Shown here: one piece after another, positions 43,101 through 52,700 of the stretch
How the letters are laid out: each line of letters begins with the position of its first letter
Position numbering within the stretch: position 1 is the stretch's first letter
From: Planctomycetota bacterium
GTDB taxonomy: Bacteria > Planctomycetota > UBA1135
Length of the DNA: 64,000 nt
Reading direction: 5' to 3'
Assembly: GCA_008501825.1 (NCBI GenBank)
Contig: QQUA01000005.1
Coordinates: 41,416-105,415 of the forward strand
The notes under the pieces: model-generated
Told to the model about the DNA's origin: nothing
Databases searched by the model: none
What the model saw: the letters and a program-made list of their open reading frames with translations, nothing else
Translations under genes and position numbers: made by a program

Positions 43101-44340
43101 TTCCGCATTTGCCGAGCTGGCGCCAGCCGCCGATTCGCAGCGTTTGTGGGAAGCCAGAAGCGCCAGCCGGAAACGCTTGCTGGAACACGTTCGGCAGGTG
43201 TTGCGGGACACCATGTTGGCCCGTCATGATTCTCCGGTGCTTTTGGATCAAATGCTGGACGGGCTGCGGGAAGACGCCCTCTACATCGGTTTCGCCCGGC
43301 GCTTTGCCCCTTACAAACGGGCGCATTTGTTGTTTCAAAACCGCGAGCGTTTGGCCAAGTTGCTGAATGACGAGAAGCGGCCGGCTCGAATCCTCATTGC
43401 CGGCAAAGCCCATCCCCGGGATGAGAAGGGGCGCCGAATCGTTCAGGACATCGTGCAACTGGCCCGCAGCGAGGAATTTGCCGGCAAGGTGTTGTTCCTG
43501 GAGGATTACAACATTGCCTTGGGGCGTTCTTTGGTGCAGGGCGTGGACGTGTGGCTCAACAACCCGACCCGGTTGCAGGAGGCCAGCGGAACCTCCGGCA
43601 TGAAGGCGGCGGCCAACGGCGGTTTGAATCTTTCCATCGGCGACGGCTGGTGGCCGGAAGCCTTCGATGGCCGCAATGGCTGGCAAATCGCCGGCGAGCG
43701 GGTTTACCAGACCCAGGAGCTGCAGGACCAATTTGACGCCGCCGCTCTTTATCGCTTGTTGGAAGAGGAAGTCTTGCCGCTTTTCTTCAATCGCGACGCC
43801 GACGGCATTCCCCAGGATTGGTTGGAAATGGTTCGCCATGCTTTGGCCACGATTCCGGCATTGTTCAACACCGATCGCATGGTGGCGGAATATCGGGATC
43901 GAGCCTATCTGCCTTTAGCCCGTCGCGGCATGAAGATGACCGAAGGAGACGGGCGGGAAGTCCGCCGCCTGGCAGGGGAAAGGCAACGAATTCGAAAAGG
44001 ATTCCAGGCCCTGGAAATTGTCGGGGCGGAACTCACCGAATTGCAGGACCTCAAAGTGGGGGACCGTTTGCAAGCCACCGTGGATTTACGCCTCGGCGAA
44101 TTGAAACGGGAGGACGTGCGAGTGGAAATCTTGCTTGGGCATGTCAAAGAGGAAGAGTTGGATTTGCAGCATGCGGTGGTTCAATCTTTGTCCGGGCAAG
44201 CCTTGAACAATGGGACCGTGCGCTATTCAGGGAACTTGGCGATCGATCATTCCGGCAGTTACGCTTGCGGCCTCCGGGTTCGCGCCGGTGAAGACGAATT
44301 ACAAGAACAAGGTTCCCTGGAGTTGATTCGCTGGCTTTAA
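40132..44340 (+). CDS. Fusion of GT3-type glycogen synthase and GT35 alpha-glucan phosphorylase
   Basis: A 1,402-residue two-enzyme protein. Residues 1 to about 550 are a GT3-like glycogen synthase (FEVSWEVANKVGGVCTAV near residue 6, VFTAHATVLGR, LPNGLHLEKL, FYEPWGYGPQESMALG near residue 430). From about residue 563 a glucan phosphorylase begins with its DUF3417 region (LSRNLWWCWDAEARSLF). YLCAEYGLHESLPIYSGGLG and GFARRFAPYKR follow, and EASGTSGMKAAANGG holds the PLP-binding K1158. A beta-rich tail of about 110 residues closes the chain. The start is the GTG at 40132, twelve bases after the GH57 stop. One chain thus holds a synthesis and a phosphorolysis activity, an arrangement also seen in some Bacteroidetes. 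Confidence 0.9.
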   Translation: MVAKFSLFEVSWEVANKVGGVCTAVAGKAPSLVETFGDQYVAVGPWLLSEDPARQAAFQDEPGFEDFVESCRGMGIPVRVGRWTVAGSPRTILVEFSKLIERKDDILAGLWERYNVDSLHGGWDYVEPVLFGHAAGMVLEAWWQRWLLPNRRRAVVQFHEWLTASGMLYLKDKAPSIGSVFTAHATVLGRSLASGGRAPEEGLDDSTPEELAEVHEVRAKHSLEGIAVREADVFTAVSEITAKEAELLHGRQAEPLLPNGLHLEKLQPWKDGLKETEVRRRLLDLASAFSGEDCSDAALLCLSGRYEFHNKGFDVLVDALAKLEDRPGKALVVYVFSPAGNSGVRKEVLERVRQGGAEGSLGWATHNLFDEDKDPLQARCRDRGLHNQPGGRVKLIHVPVYLDGEDALLPFGYEAVTAAMDFSVFPSFYEPWGYGPQESMALGVPTLTTDYAGFGRWAMEQGLGEKQGLTILPRVRVNYQEVSENLSQRIEQQLLHLGDRALWQKRCRKAAQSFSWQGMLPQYQAAYEAALQTVDKRLQEGVSLPHRPTVAISVQESAAKEKPRLTRFDVKATLPVALQGLERLSRNLWWCWDAEARSLFEELSPRGWLNSGHNPVALLQRVFAEDLEARAADPDYRRRLKKVLNRMDAYMAEPAQEDFLQEDRPVAYLCAEYGLHESLPIYSGGLGILAGDHLKSASDLNLPFVAVGLFYGMGYMTQQMTAEGEQVAVDRVNDPRNLPMAKVVDEKGQPLEIRLSLPGREIILQAWRVQVGRVRLYLLDSNLPGNSQEDRDITRHLYGGDAEMRILQEIILGRGGARLLHKLGIQPRVFHLNEGHAAFSSLERVAHLLRDEGLTFEEAREVVRASTVFTTHTPVPAGHDRFGEDLMRRYFSDAPDWVGLPWERFLQLGQTESGGEEFNMTYLALHFAGMVNGVSQMHGRVSQQLLGEYWPRLLTSEVPVIGITNGIHLGTWTDAKLWRALGSESHSIDASAFAELAPAADSQRLWEARSASRKRLLEHVRQVLRDTMLARHDSPVLLDQMLDGLREDALYIGFARRFAPYKRAHLLFQNRERLAKLLNDEKRPARILIAGKAHPRDEKGRRIVQDIVQLARSEEFAGKVLFLEDYNIALGRSLVQGVDVWLNNPTRLQEASGTSGMKAAANGGLNLSIGDGWWPEAFDGRNGWQIAGERVYQTQELQDQFDAAALYRLLEEEVLPLFFNRDADGIPQDWLEMVRHALATIPALFNTDRMVAEYRDRAYLPLARRGMKMTEGDGREVRRLAGERQRIRKGFQALEIVGAELTELQDLKVGDRLQATVDLRLGELKREDVRVEILLGHVKEEELDLQHAVVQSLSGQALNNGTVRYSGNLAIDHSGSYACGLRVRAGEDELQEQGSLELIRWL

Positions 44341-44345
44341 TCCCA

Positions 44346-44373
44346 ATCGATCGATCGATCGATGGATGGATGG
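44346..44373 (+). repeat. Tetranucleotide tandem repeat
   Basis: Four ATCG units (44346-44361) followed directly by three ATGG units (44362-44373). It lies just after the stop of the fusion gene. Tracts of this kind are prone to slipped-strand change. Confidence 0.9.
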
Positions 44374-44386
44374 ATGAAGCGATTTG

Positions 44387-44419
44387 AAAAAGGATCCGGC
44401 GCCGGGGAGGCGCCGGATC
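44387..44419 (-). terminator. Intrinsic terminator for the subtilisin gene
   Basis: A perfect 11-bp stem (44393-44403 with 44409-44419), a 5-base loop and, reading the minus strand, five T residues. It serves the gene ending at 44471; on the plus strand there is no T tract. Confidence 0.75.
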
Positions 44420-44470
44420 TAGGCAAATTGGGTAAGCGAATGAACTAAGCCAGTCGTACTTTGAACGTGG

Positions 44471-46255
44471 TTATTGGATCGACAGGAACAACAAGTTCGA
44501 GTCGTACACGGTTCCGGAACCGTCCATGGCTCCAACTTCAATCAGCAAGGTGGTGCCGGCCATGCTGGAGGGTACGGTGGCACTCAGGGAAGCGGCACCG
44601 TTCATGTCCAGGGTTTGCAAGGGGCCTTGAGTAAAGGGCAAGCCGATGTTGAACTCGTGGCCCATCAAAATCGTCGGTCCAATGTTGTTGCCGTAAAGCA
44701 CCTTGCAATTGCCGTTCGGCGGGCCGTTGAGCCAATCCCAGGTTCCCATGGTTCCGGCAAGGATGCTGGTCGGACCGCGCAGGATCATGGTTTCTTGCAA
44801 GCTGCCAAGTTGTTGCAAGGAGTTCATGGCGTTGACGTAACCCCATCCATAATCCGTGTCGTATCCCGGAGCTCCAAGGTCGACGCAGCCCGCTTGCATG
44901 AAACTTTCCACTTGGGCGGGGGTCAAGGTGCGATCGATGGAAAGCAACATGGCGGCGATGCCGGCGGCGCATGGACTGGCGAAGGAAGTTCCCCAGGCAA
45001 AGGTGAAATCGGAGCCGGTCCAACCTTGGATTCCCTGACGATCGGTGGTGTAGATGTCCTGCCCCGGTCCGGAGAAGGCTAAACCCGGGCCCCAACTGCT
45101 GAAGCTGGCTCGGTTGCCGTTGGAATCCATTGCCGCCAAGGCGTTGACGGAAGGCAGGGAACCGGGGTAAACCACGGTGGCGGAAGCGCCATTGCCGGCA
45201 ATGCCGAAATGGACCATGCCGTTGGTTCGAGTGTCGTCGTATTTTTGATCGATGGTGCTGGAAGTAAAGCCGTACCAGTTGCTGTTGTTACTGACTCGTA
45301 CTCCTTGGCTTTCCGCGTAAGCCAACGCGTTCACCGTCCAACTGGCAAAACTATTCCAGCCGCCGTTGCAACTGACGGTGGAAATGAAAGTCCTTAGTGG
45401 CATGCTCGGGCTGTCAGGAGCCACGCCCGAACCGCCAACGCCGTTGTTCATGCGCATGGAAACGACACCGGCAACCGGAGTGCCGTGATTGTCGCAATTG
45501 TTGACCGGGCTACCGTCACCGGGGCCGTCGGAAGTTAAATCGGCACCGGGAACGGTGTTCAAATCGGGATGATCCAATTCCACTCCGACGTCGATGATGC
45601 CGACCATGATTTGCGGATCTCCCCGGGTGTATTCCCAGGCATCGGGAGTATCCAAATCACCGTCCGGGTCGTCGTGAAACCACTGGCTGCCGTAGTTCGG
45701 GTCGGTGGGAACGTAGTTGCTGTGGCCGCTGAACAAGACGTCGGGTTCCGAAGCGAGTACGCCCGGTTGCGATCCCAGTTGCCAAGCCCAATCCATGACT
45801 TGGCGCCCGTCCAAGATCTTTAAGCGAATCTTGAAGGCATGTTCAAACCCTCCCCATGGCTCTACCGCAAGGACTTCCGGAGCTTCCTGGACCAGGGCCG
45901 GAATTTCGGTGCCCGCGTCTAGCCGAAGCAACACCGTGGCCGAGGGAGCGGCCCAATGGCCGTGGGGATCGCGAAACACCGGTGCTGTGAATACCCCCTG
46001 AGCATGCCACTCCGCCGCGGTTTGAGCGCTGTCCTGACTGTTTTGCAAGTCTTGCAACCACCAACCGGGAAGCGCAAGAGCTTCCATGCCAAGAGTTTCG
46101 GCGGTTTCCTCGGAACAGTTGGGATGGTAAACCGCCAGACAACGCGCATCTTCGTTGAGTTGCTGCCCGGGAGGGCCAAAATCCGCGAGATTACGGCCGG
46201 GTAATTGGGCCAGACTCACGGAAAGCAAGAGCAAAGGAAGGGGAAAAATGAACAT
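44471..46255 (-). CDS. Secreted S8 (subtilisin-like) peptidase
   Basis: A 594-residue secreted serine peptidase. The signal is MFIFPLPLLLLSVSLAQ. After a pro-region of about 170 residues, the triad lies in GIIDVGVELDHPDL (Asp), CDNHGTPVAGVVSMR (His) and FAWGTSFASPCAAGIAAML (Ser). NNSNWYG and GIAGNGA contain the oxyanion-side Asn. The last 100 residues after the catalytic domain are beta-rich and may be a cell-surface or secretion domain. The ATG at 46255 starts the signal closely; an ATG at 46264 adds three residues. It diverges from a large exported protein of unknown role. Confidence 0.9.
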   Translation of the reverse strand: MFIFPLPLLLLSVSLAQLPGRNLADFGPPGQQLNEDARCLAVYHPNCSEETAETLGMEALALPGWWLQDLQNSQDSAQTAAEWHAQGVFTAPVFRDPHGHWAAPSATVLLRLDAGTEIPALVQEAPEVLAVEPWGGFEHAFKIRLKILDGRQVMDWAWQLGSQPGVLASEPDVLFSGHSNYVPTDPNYGSQWFHDDPDGDLDTPDAWEYTRGDPQIMVGIIDVGVELDHPDLNTVPGADLTSDGPGDGSPVNNCDNHGTPVAGVVSMRMNNGVGGSGVAPDSPSMPLRTFISTVSCNGGWNSFASWTVNALAYAESQGVRVSNNSNWYGFTSSTIDQKYDDTRTNGMVHFGIAGNGASATVVYPGSLPSVNALAAMDSNGNRASFSSWGPGLAFSGPGQDIYTTDRQGIQGWTGSDFTFAWGTSFASPCAAGIAAMLLSIDRTLTPAQVESFMQAGCVDLGAPGYDTDYGWGYVNAMNSLQQLGSLQETMILRGPTSILAGTMGTWDWLNGPPNGNCKVLYGNNIGPTILMGHEFNIGLPFTQGPLQTLDMNGAASLSATVPSSMAGTTLLIEVGAMDGSGTVYDSNLLFLSIQ

Positions 46256-46342
46256 AGTTCCCATTTCCGCACATTGGATCGGATCCGTCAACCGTAGGCT
46301 GAGGAGGTTGCCTCCCGCAAGGCCGGCCTTCGAGTTCACGTC

Positions 46343-49117
46343 ATGAAACTAAGCCTCCTCCTTGGTGTTTTGACCTGTTGGACAGGTTCCTTAAACGCGC
46401 AAGAGCGATTCCACATTCTGGAACGAGAGGATTTGGAGATCGTTCAACGGGAAATTTTCCAAACTCCGAATCAGATTTCGGATTGGCAGATTCGAGCCTC
46501 TCAGCAAGCTCGGGTGGTCGCTCCGGTAAACATGGAGATTTACCCGACCTTTCCGGAATCCAGGCGCGCACTCCGGGCCAACAGCCTGGGCTTGGACAAC
46601 GTCCTTCCGCTGGTTGCCCGAACTACCGGCCCTGAGCTTTGTCGGGGACGGATCTTTTTCAGCCGAAAAGGAGGGCGCGAAATCGAGGTGGTTCATTTCC
46701 GCCAAGTGGCCGCCAATCCGATGGTACACGCCCGGCTGGCGTTTTTCCGTCAAAGGGCAGAACATTACCAGCAACTGGCGACTTGGGGATTCCCCGGAAG
46801 CGCGTGGTTCCGGCACCAAATGTTGGTGTCCCTCGCCGATGCGGAAGATCCGTTGCTGGAAAACCGCATGTTGATTCGCTCAGTGGAAGAGCTTGCCAAT
46901 CAAGAATTGGGCAGGACCTTCGAAATGTTCAGCGGCGGCCGGGCGATGGCGGAAAACTTGCAACTGGATCGCTTGCTTGCCGTCAGCGGAGGTGAAATCG
47001 TCGAATTTCCAGTGAGCGGTATCCCGGGGATCGCAACTGAGGCGATGGACTGGCAGGAACTCGCGGCTCATCTGTCGGAACCGGACGCTCCTTTGGCCGC
47101 CTTCTTGCCGGAGGACCAGCACGCTCTGCTGGTTCCCCGCTTTCAAGATCTGGTTCAAATTTTGGATTCTTTGGAAAGGCGAGGCATGGAAGTCTTGCAG
47201 TATTGGATGCCGTTACAGGACGACGTCCACCGCTTGCGTTTTTATCAAAAGCAGATGTGCGTGGAGTTGGACGAACTGGCCAGAGCTTTCGGCGAAGCGT
47301 TGATCGAGAGCGTGGCCGTGACCGGTTCGGATCCATATTTTTTGACTGGAACCGATGTGGCTTTGTTGTTTGAAACCAAGAATCCGGAAGCCTTGCTCGA
47401 GTTCATTCGTAGCAAACAGCGTTTGGCGGCTGCGACGGACGAGCTGGCGGTGACTGCAATCGAAACCGCATTCGGACAAACGATCTATGGAATTCACAAT
47501 CCATCCTCCAGCTTACGCTCTTACGTTACTGCTTTGGAAGGAGCGGTGGTGGTCAGCAATTCTCTGGCTCAGCTTGGCTATTTGCTTGAGGTTGCTGGAG
47601 GAAAGGCCAAAAGCCTGGACGATTCCCTGGAATTCCGCTTTTTCTGGGATCGTTATCCCTTCTCCGATGAATCCGCTCAAGGCTTTTTGTTGTTGACCGA
47701 CGCCACCATTCGCCGCTGGTGCGGACCTCGCTGGCGGATTGGAGCCTCCCGGAGAACTCGAGCGGCCGCGGCCCTGGCAGACCTTCAAGCGGCTCATTTG
47801 CACGAAATCCTGAACGGCGTGGAGCAGGTGCGGCCGATTCACGAAACCATACCGATGTTAGGTGAGGGTTTCCTCCGTTTGATGAAGCATGGAGCCGACC
47901 ACGGAAAGTTCGGCCACGTCGGCTTCCTGACGCCGATCCTGGAGTTGGACTTGGAAAAAGTGACCGCTTCGGAAAAGCGGGCTTACGAACGTTTTCGGGA
48001 TTCTTATGAGCGCCGGTGGGAGCAAGTTTTCGATCCCATCGCCCTTCAATTCCGCCTGTTCGAAGATCGAATCGAAGCCGATCTCACCGTATTGCCTTTG
48101 ATCTTGTCCAGCGATTACCAGGAGATGATGGACATCACCCGAGGCGTGGAATTGGCGGTCGATTCCGGCGATCCTCACTCCGGGACCCTGTTCCACTGGG
48201 TCATGGCGATAAATCGGGAATCGCAACCGATTCGGCAGCTTCGTTCCTTCGCTTCCAGCATGTTGGGGGAATTGGCCATCGACCCGACGGCCTGGGTTGG
48301 GGCTTCGGTGGCTTTGTTCGCCGACCAGGATCCCTTTTGGCAGGAACTCGCCCAAGCCGAGACCGGGGAAGATTTCCTGGAAGCCAACTTTCATCGCTTG
48401 CCGGTAGGCGCCCTGGTCCAAATTGAAAAGGCTTACTCCCTCGCCGCTTTTTTGACCGGCATGCGAGCTTTGATTGCCGGCGCTGCGCCAGGTTTGGTGG
48501 TTTGGGAAACGCGGCAACACGGCGAACTTCCTTACGTGGCCATGATTTTCCCGGAAGCCTTGGAAAACGGCGAAGACGCGGCTTTGTACTACGCCACCAC
48601 CCCGGAGTACTTCTTCCTCAGCTTCCGGGAAGATCTGCTGCTTCGCTTTTTCGCTCGACGCTATCCGCAGGCGGAGTTGGATGCGGCTGCCGAGGCGGGC
48701 TCGTTGCCTGCGCCCACTCCTTGGCTGGGTAAGAGCGCCAACTTCCGGCTCCAAGCCGGAGGCATTCGGGCTTTCCAGGCCCTGGCCGAACCGCAGGTTC
48801 GACTGACTCCTCATCGGCGGGCGTTTCGGACTCTTCCGATCCTGAACGAATACCGGCGACTTTTTCCGGAAATGGACCCCTACGAGGTTCACGCCCGACT
48901 GTGGGGCACCCGTTTAGAGCGGCCGGAAACCGGGCCCTTGCAATGGAGCGAACAATGGGGAAGTTTCGAGTTTGAAGCGGTCGGCCACCCTTTCGAACCC
49001 AAGGAGTTGCCGTGGAACGAAGCCGTGCTGCCCTGGCAAACGGTGGATCTCGGCCTCAGCTTCGAGCAGGGAGGACTTCGGGCCCAAGCCAAGCTGGAGT
49101 TGAATCAAGGTCAGTAA
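46343..49117 (+). CDS. Large exported protein of unknown function
   Basis: A 924-residue protein with a signal peptide (MKLSLLLGVLTCWTGSLNAQ). I do not recognise a family. The chain is rich in Leu, Glu and Arg, mixed alpha/beta, and without internal cysteine motifs or sequence repeats that I can see. Segments such as LALEGAVVVSNSLAQL and DDSLEFRFFWDRYPF recall large exported proteins of unknown role in Planctomycetota, but that is only a loose impression. The ATG at 46343 starts the signal. It diverges from the S8 peptidase with only 87 bases between the starts, which may mean co-regulation. Confidence 0.7.
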   Translation: MKLSLLLGVLTCWTGSLNAQERFHILEREDLEIVQREIFQTPNQISDWQIRASQQARVVAPVNMEIYPTFPESRRALRANSLGLDNVLPLVARTTGPELCRGRIFFSRKGGREIEVVHFRQVAANPMVHARLAFFRQRAEHYQQLATWGFPGSAWFRHQMLVSLADAEDPLLENRMLIRSVEELANQELGRTFEMFSGGRAMAENLQLDRLLAVSGGEIVEFPVSGIPGIATEAMDWQELAAHLSEPDAPLAAFLPEDQHALLVPRFQDLVQILDSLERRGMEVLQYWMPLQDDVHRLRFYQKQMCVELDELARAFGEALIESVAVTGSDPYFLTGTDVALLFETKNPEALLEFIRSKQRLAAATDELAVTAIETAFGQTIYGIHNPSSSLRSYVTALEGAVVVSNSLAQLGYLLEVAGGKAKSLDDSLEFRFFWDRYPFSDESAQGFLLLTDATIRRWCGPRWRIGASRRTRAAAALADLQAAHLHEILNGVEQVRPIHETIPMLGEGFLRLMKHGADHGKFGHVGFLTPILELDLEKVTASEKRAYERFRDSYERRWEQVFDPIALQFRLFEDRIEADLTVLPLILSSDYQEMMDITRGVELAVDSGDPHSGTLFHWVMAINRESQPIRQLRSFASSMLGELAIDPTAWVGASVALFADQDPFWQELAQAETGEDFLEANFHRLPVGALVQIEKAYSLAAFLTGMRALIAGAAPGLVVWETRQHGELPYVAMIFPEALENGEDAALYYATTPEYFFLSFREDLLLRFFARRYPQAELDAAAEAGSLPAPTPWLGKSANFRLQAGGIRAFQALAEPQVRLTPHRRAFRTLPILNEYRRLFPEMDPYEVHARLWGTRLERPETGPLQWSEQWGSFEFEAVGHPFEPKELPWNEAVLPWQTVDLGLSFEQGGLRAQAKLELNQGQ

Positions 49118-49199
49118 ACCCTTGTAGAAAAAAGAGATCTAGCGATTAGCTTGAATCTTTTAGGGCTTGTCTTTTGGCCTGGAAAGCTTAATTCCCTTC

Positions 49200-49529
49200 A
49201 TGGAATTTCCCTTGGACTTCACCTTCCGCAACATGGAGCCTTCCGCCCGCCTTCAGGAGGAAGCTCAGGAAAGCGCCAGCAAACTCTCCAAGGTCTACTC
49301 CCGAATTCAGTCCTGCCGTTTGGTCGTCGAGGCCCTCGACCAGCGGCACCTGAAGGGACGTGAATTCCGAGTACAACTTCACGTTCAAGTTCCGGGAGAC
49401 ACGGTTCACGTGCAAAAAGACGGTCTCGACGACCTTCACAGCTTGACCAGGGAGGCCTTTCACAGTGCCGGTCGCCAGCTAACCGGATTGAACGAAAGGC
49501 GGCGCGAGAAGCACCGAACCCAGGAATAA
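49200..49529 (+). CDS. Ribosome hibernation factor, HPF/RaiA type
   Basis: A 109-residue protein of the S30AE (HPF/YfiA) family, which binds the small ribosomal subunit and silences translation in starved cells. The N-terminus MEFPLDFTFRNMEPSARL and QEEAQESASKLSKVYSRIQSC match the beta-alpha start of the domain, and VQLHVQVPGDTVHVQKD the central strands. It lacks the long C-terminal dimerisation extension of long HPF. The ATG at 49200 gives this start; a longer frame adds 11 residues. A TTAATT hexamer lies six bases upstream (49188-49193). A long hairpin follows. Confidence 0.82.
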   Translation: MEFPLDFTFRNMEPSARLQEEAQESASKLSKVYSRIQSCRLVVEALDQRHLKGREFRVQLHVQVPGDTVHVQKDGLDDLHSLTREAFHSAGRQLTGLNERRREKHRTQE

Positions 49530-49552
49530 AAGTTTCAGGCGGAGTTGCCCAA

Positions 49553-49588
49553 GAGCCCCCGCTCTTCCAGCCGGAAGGGCGGGGGCTC
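49553..49588 (+). terminator. Strong hairpin after the hibernation-factor gene
   Basis: A 16-bp stem with one G-U pair (49553-49568 with 49573-49588) and a 4-base loop AGCC. No T tract follows on either strand, so it may be a terminator of another type, an RNA-stability element or an attenuator for the gene at 49754. Between 49530 and 49753 nothing else is visible. Confidence 0.5.
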
Positions 49589-49753
49589 GAAGTTGTTACA
49601 AGAAAGTGACCAAAGCCGGCGGGGACCTTGTCGTCCAATAGAGGAGCCCGAGGCCCGGTTCCTAGGAAACTTCGTTCCATCCCACGGCGATTCATCCTTA
49701 CTCTGGAGCCGCCGTGTCTTCGGGCTCGTTGCCGCCTTGTAATGGAGAAACCC

Positions 49754-52700
49754 ATGGCCCTGCTCCGCTTGATCCTTCCCCTTTTGGTTTTGGCCGTTGG
49801 CTTTTCGGGCGCAGGAAGGATGCCCGCACAAGAGCCTCCCGCCACCCTGGATATCGCTGAGTTTCCCGGCCCGCTCCGGGATGCCATGATGAGCGGGGAT
49901 TTCGCCAAAGGTTTGGCTCTATTGGAAAAGTTGGAGCAAGAGGCTCCGGAACAGCGGTCTACCTGGTTGTACGGCCGGGCCGTGGCGCAACAGCAGATGG
50001 GAGCCTTTGAGGACGCCTTGGCGACCTTGGAGGAGTTGGAAAGTTCGGATCCAGACGGGCGCTGGCGGTGGAAGACTCGTTTTCGCAGGGCGGAAATCTG
50101 GCATCGAATGGGTCGATATGCCGAAGCCGCTTCTCTCTTGGAAGAAGAAACCAGGAGAATTCGTTCGGCGGAACGGCAAACCGAGTTGGCCGAAATTTAT
50201 TTGCGCTTCGGCGATGAGCTTTCCATTGCGAAGGAAACCAGCCGGCCCGATGGCGACGGCTTGGATTACCCGCGAGCTAGGGCCCTGTACGAGCGGGTGC
50301 TGGAATTGGAAGCTCCGGTGGCCTTGAAGGAGCGGGCCCGATTCCGCATGGGGGAATGCAGTCGCCTGGCGGAGCACTGGACGCAAGCCCGGGCGGACTA
50401 CGAGGAGTACATTCGCGCATTCGATCCCAAACCGGAAACCGGCACCGGCTCCATTCAACCGTCGGATTGGCATACTTTTCATTGGTTTCAAGCTCGGCGC
50501 TATTTTGGGGTGGTTCAGTTGTCTTTAAATCAACAATTGGGCGCCCGCCAGAGCCTGGAAAACGTGTTGCAAGATCTAAATGAATTTTTAGGAGGGGCGA
50601 CCAAATGGAAGCAATGGAATCAAGGTCTTGATGCCGAAGCTCGCCAAGCTTTGGTGGATTTACAAGGTCAAATCGCCTATACCCTCGGCTATGCTTATCC
50701 CCAAAACGGCGAGGACGCGCTATTGGCCATTGCCGCTTGGGAGCGTTTTCTCGCCGCCCATCCCGGGCATCCTTGGGCTTGGAAGGCGCGCATTCGAATC
50801 GCCGAAACTTATTTGAACAACGGCCGGCAGGAGCAAGCCATCGAAGCTTGCGACGCCTATTTGCAAGCTCAGCCTCCGGCTGGAATGAAACTGGAAGACG
50901 TGAAAAAAGAAGCGGGCTTGCGAGCCTGGGCTTTGTTTCAAAAAGGAAAATTGTTGGCGGATCAAAAGCGGTTTGCGCAGGCTACTGAGGTTTTTCAGGA
51001 TTACGTTCGCCGTCACCCCAATGGCGCCGATTGGGCAGCCGCCCAGCAAAACATGGTCGATGTCGAATATCGCGCGGCGATGCATCATCTTGAGGAGTTG
51101 CGCTGGCCGGAAGGCAGAGAAGCCCTGCGGCAATTCTTGGAAACTCATCCCCTGGACGGCCGCAACCCATCCATTTTAGTGGCCCTGGCCCACAGCTATC
51201 GCAGCCAGGTGGACACCATGGTGTTGGATGCCAAACGCCAGGATGCCGAAGTGGATCCGACTCAAACAGCTCCTTTGTTCCGAGCCGCCGTAGCCCAATG
51301 GCGAAAGGTTATCAGCAAATATCCGGGTAGCAATGAAGCCTCTCAAGGCTTGTTCGAAATCGGACGAATTCAGGAACGGGAACTCGGCGATTTGCAGGCG
51401 GCGATCGAAAGTTATGCAAAGTGCAACTTCGGGTCTTATGCCGGCCACGCCAGGCAGATTTTGGCCCGGATGACGGAAACCTCCTTGGCCATCGTGACGC
51501 CGAGGACCTGGCGCAATCATGAAGAAGCTCAAGTGGAAGTCTTCGTGCGCAACCTGGAAGAGTTGCAAGTGCAAGTTTATCAACTTGATCTGGAAGCCTA
51601 TTTCCGCAAGCACTTGCGGCACAGCGGCATTGAAAACTTGGATTTGGATTTGATCGCTCCCAACCGCAGCTTTTCCGTGGCGGTGGAAGATTATGAGGCC
51701 TATAAGCCCATCCGCCAGCAATTGAGTTTGCCGGTGGTCGGTCCCGGCGTCTGGGCGGTCGCCGTCACTTCCGGGGAATTGCGGGCCACGACTTTGGTAC
51801 TGCGTAGCGACCTGGATTTGATCTTGAAATCTTCGCCCCGAGAAGCGTTCCTGTTCGTTCAGGATCGTGTCAAGCAGGAGCCCGCGAAGGGAGTGCGTTT
51901 GTTGTGTGCCATACCGGGGAGTCGGGGGCAGGGGCCGCGCATGGAGGAATTGGAAACCGGCGACGACGGCGTCGCCCGGCTGACCCTCACCAAAGAATGG
52001 CAAGCTTCCTCGCTTGAGGTCTTGGCCATGCGGGAGGGGAATAGTGCTTCGGTAGGTTTTGATTTCGGCGGTTTGCAGTTGGCCCAGGGATTGCAACCTA
52101 GGGGATTGATTTACTCCGATCGTTCCGCCTATCAACCCGGTCAAACGGTGCATTGGCGGGCCATTCTGCGCACGGTCAAGGATGGCGCCTATTTCATTGA
52201 TGACAGCGATACCTATCGGGTGAGTTTGACCGATGCCCAGGGCAGGATGCTGAAGCGCTGGAATCTTCCGATCAGCGAATTCGGAACCTTGAATGGAAGT
52301 TTCACCTTGGATCCGGCGGCGCCGAACGGCACCTATTGGGTCCTGTGCCGGACGCCCGACGGCAAGGAGTACAACGGGCAATTCCAGGTGGATCGCTATC
52401 AATTGCAACCGATTGCCCTCAGTTTGGAGCCCGAGAGGCAGGTTTATTACCGAGGCGAACCGGTGCAATACGTGGCTAGGGCGGCCTATTACTATGGCGA
52501 ACCTTTAGCGGCCAGCCCGTTGCAGATCCGCTTGCCGGATCAGCGGGTTTTGGACTTGCGAACCGACCACAAGGGAGAAGCCAAGTTCTCGTTCGAAACT
52601 CGGGATTTTCGGCAAGAAGGTCCGATTTCCTTATCCGCTTCCCTGTTGGAAGAAGGGGTGCACGCGGTTTCCGCGGTTTACTTGGCGGTACGCGGCTATC

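Noticed and set aside
47858..48892. A 344-codon open frame on the minus strand
   Set aside because: It lies inside the large exported protein gene at 46343-49117, which has a signal peptide and a good start.
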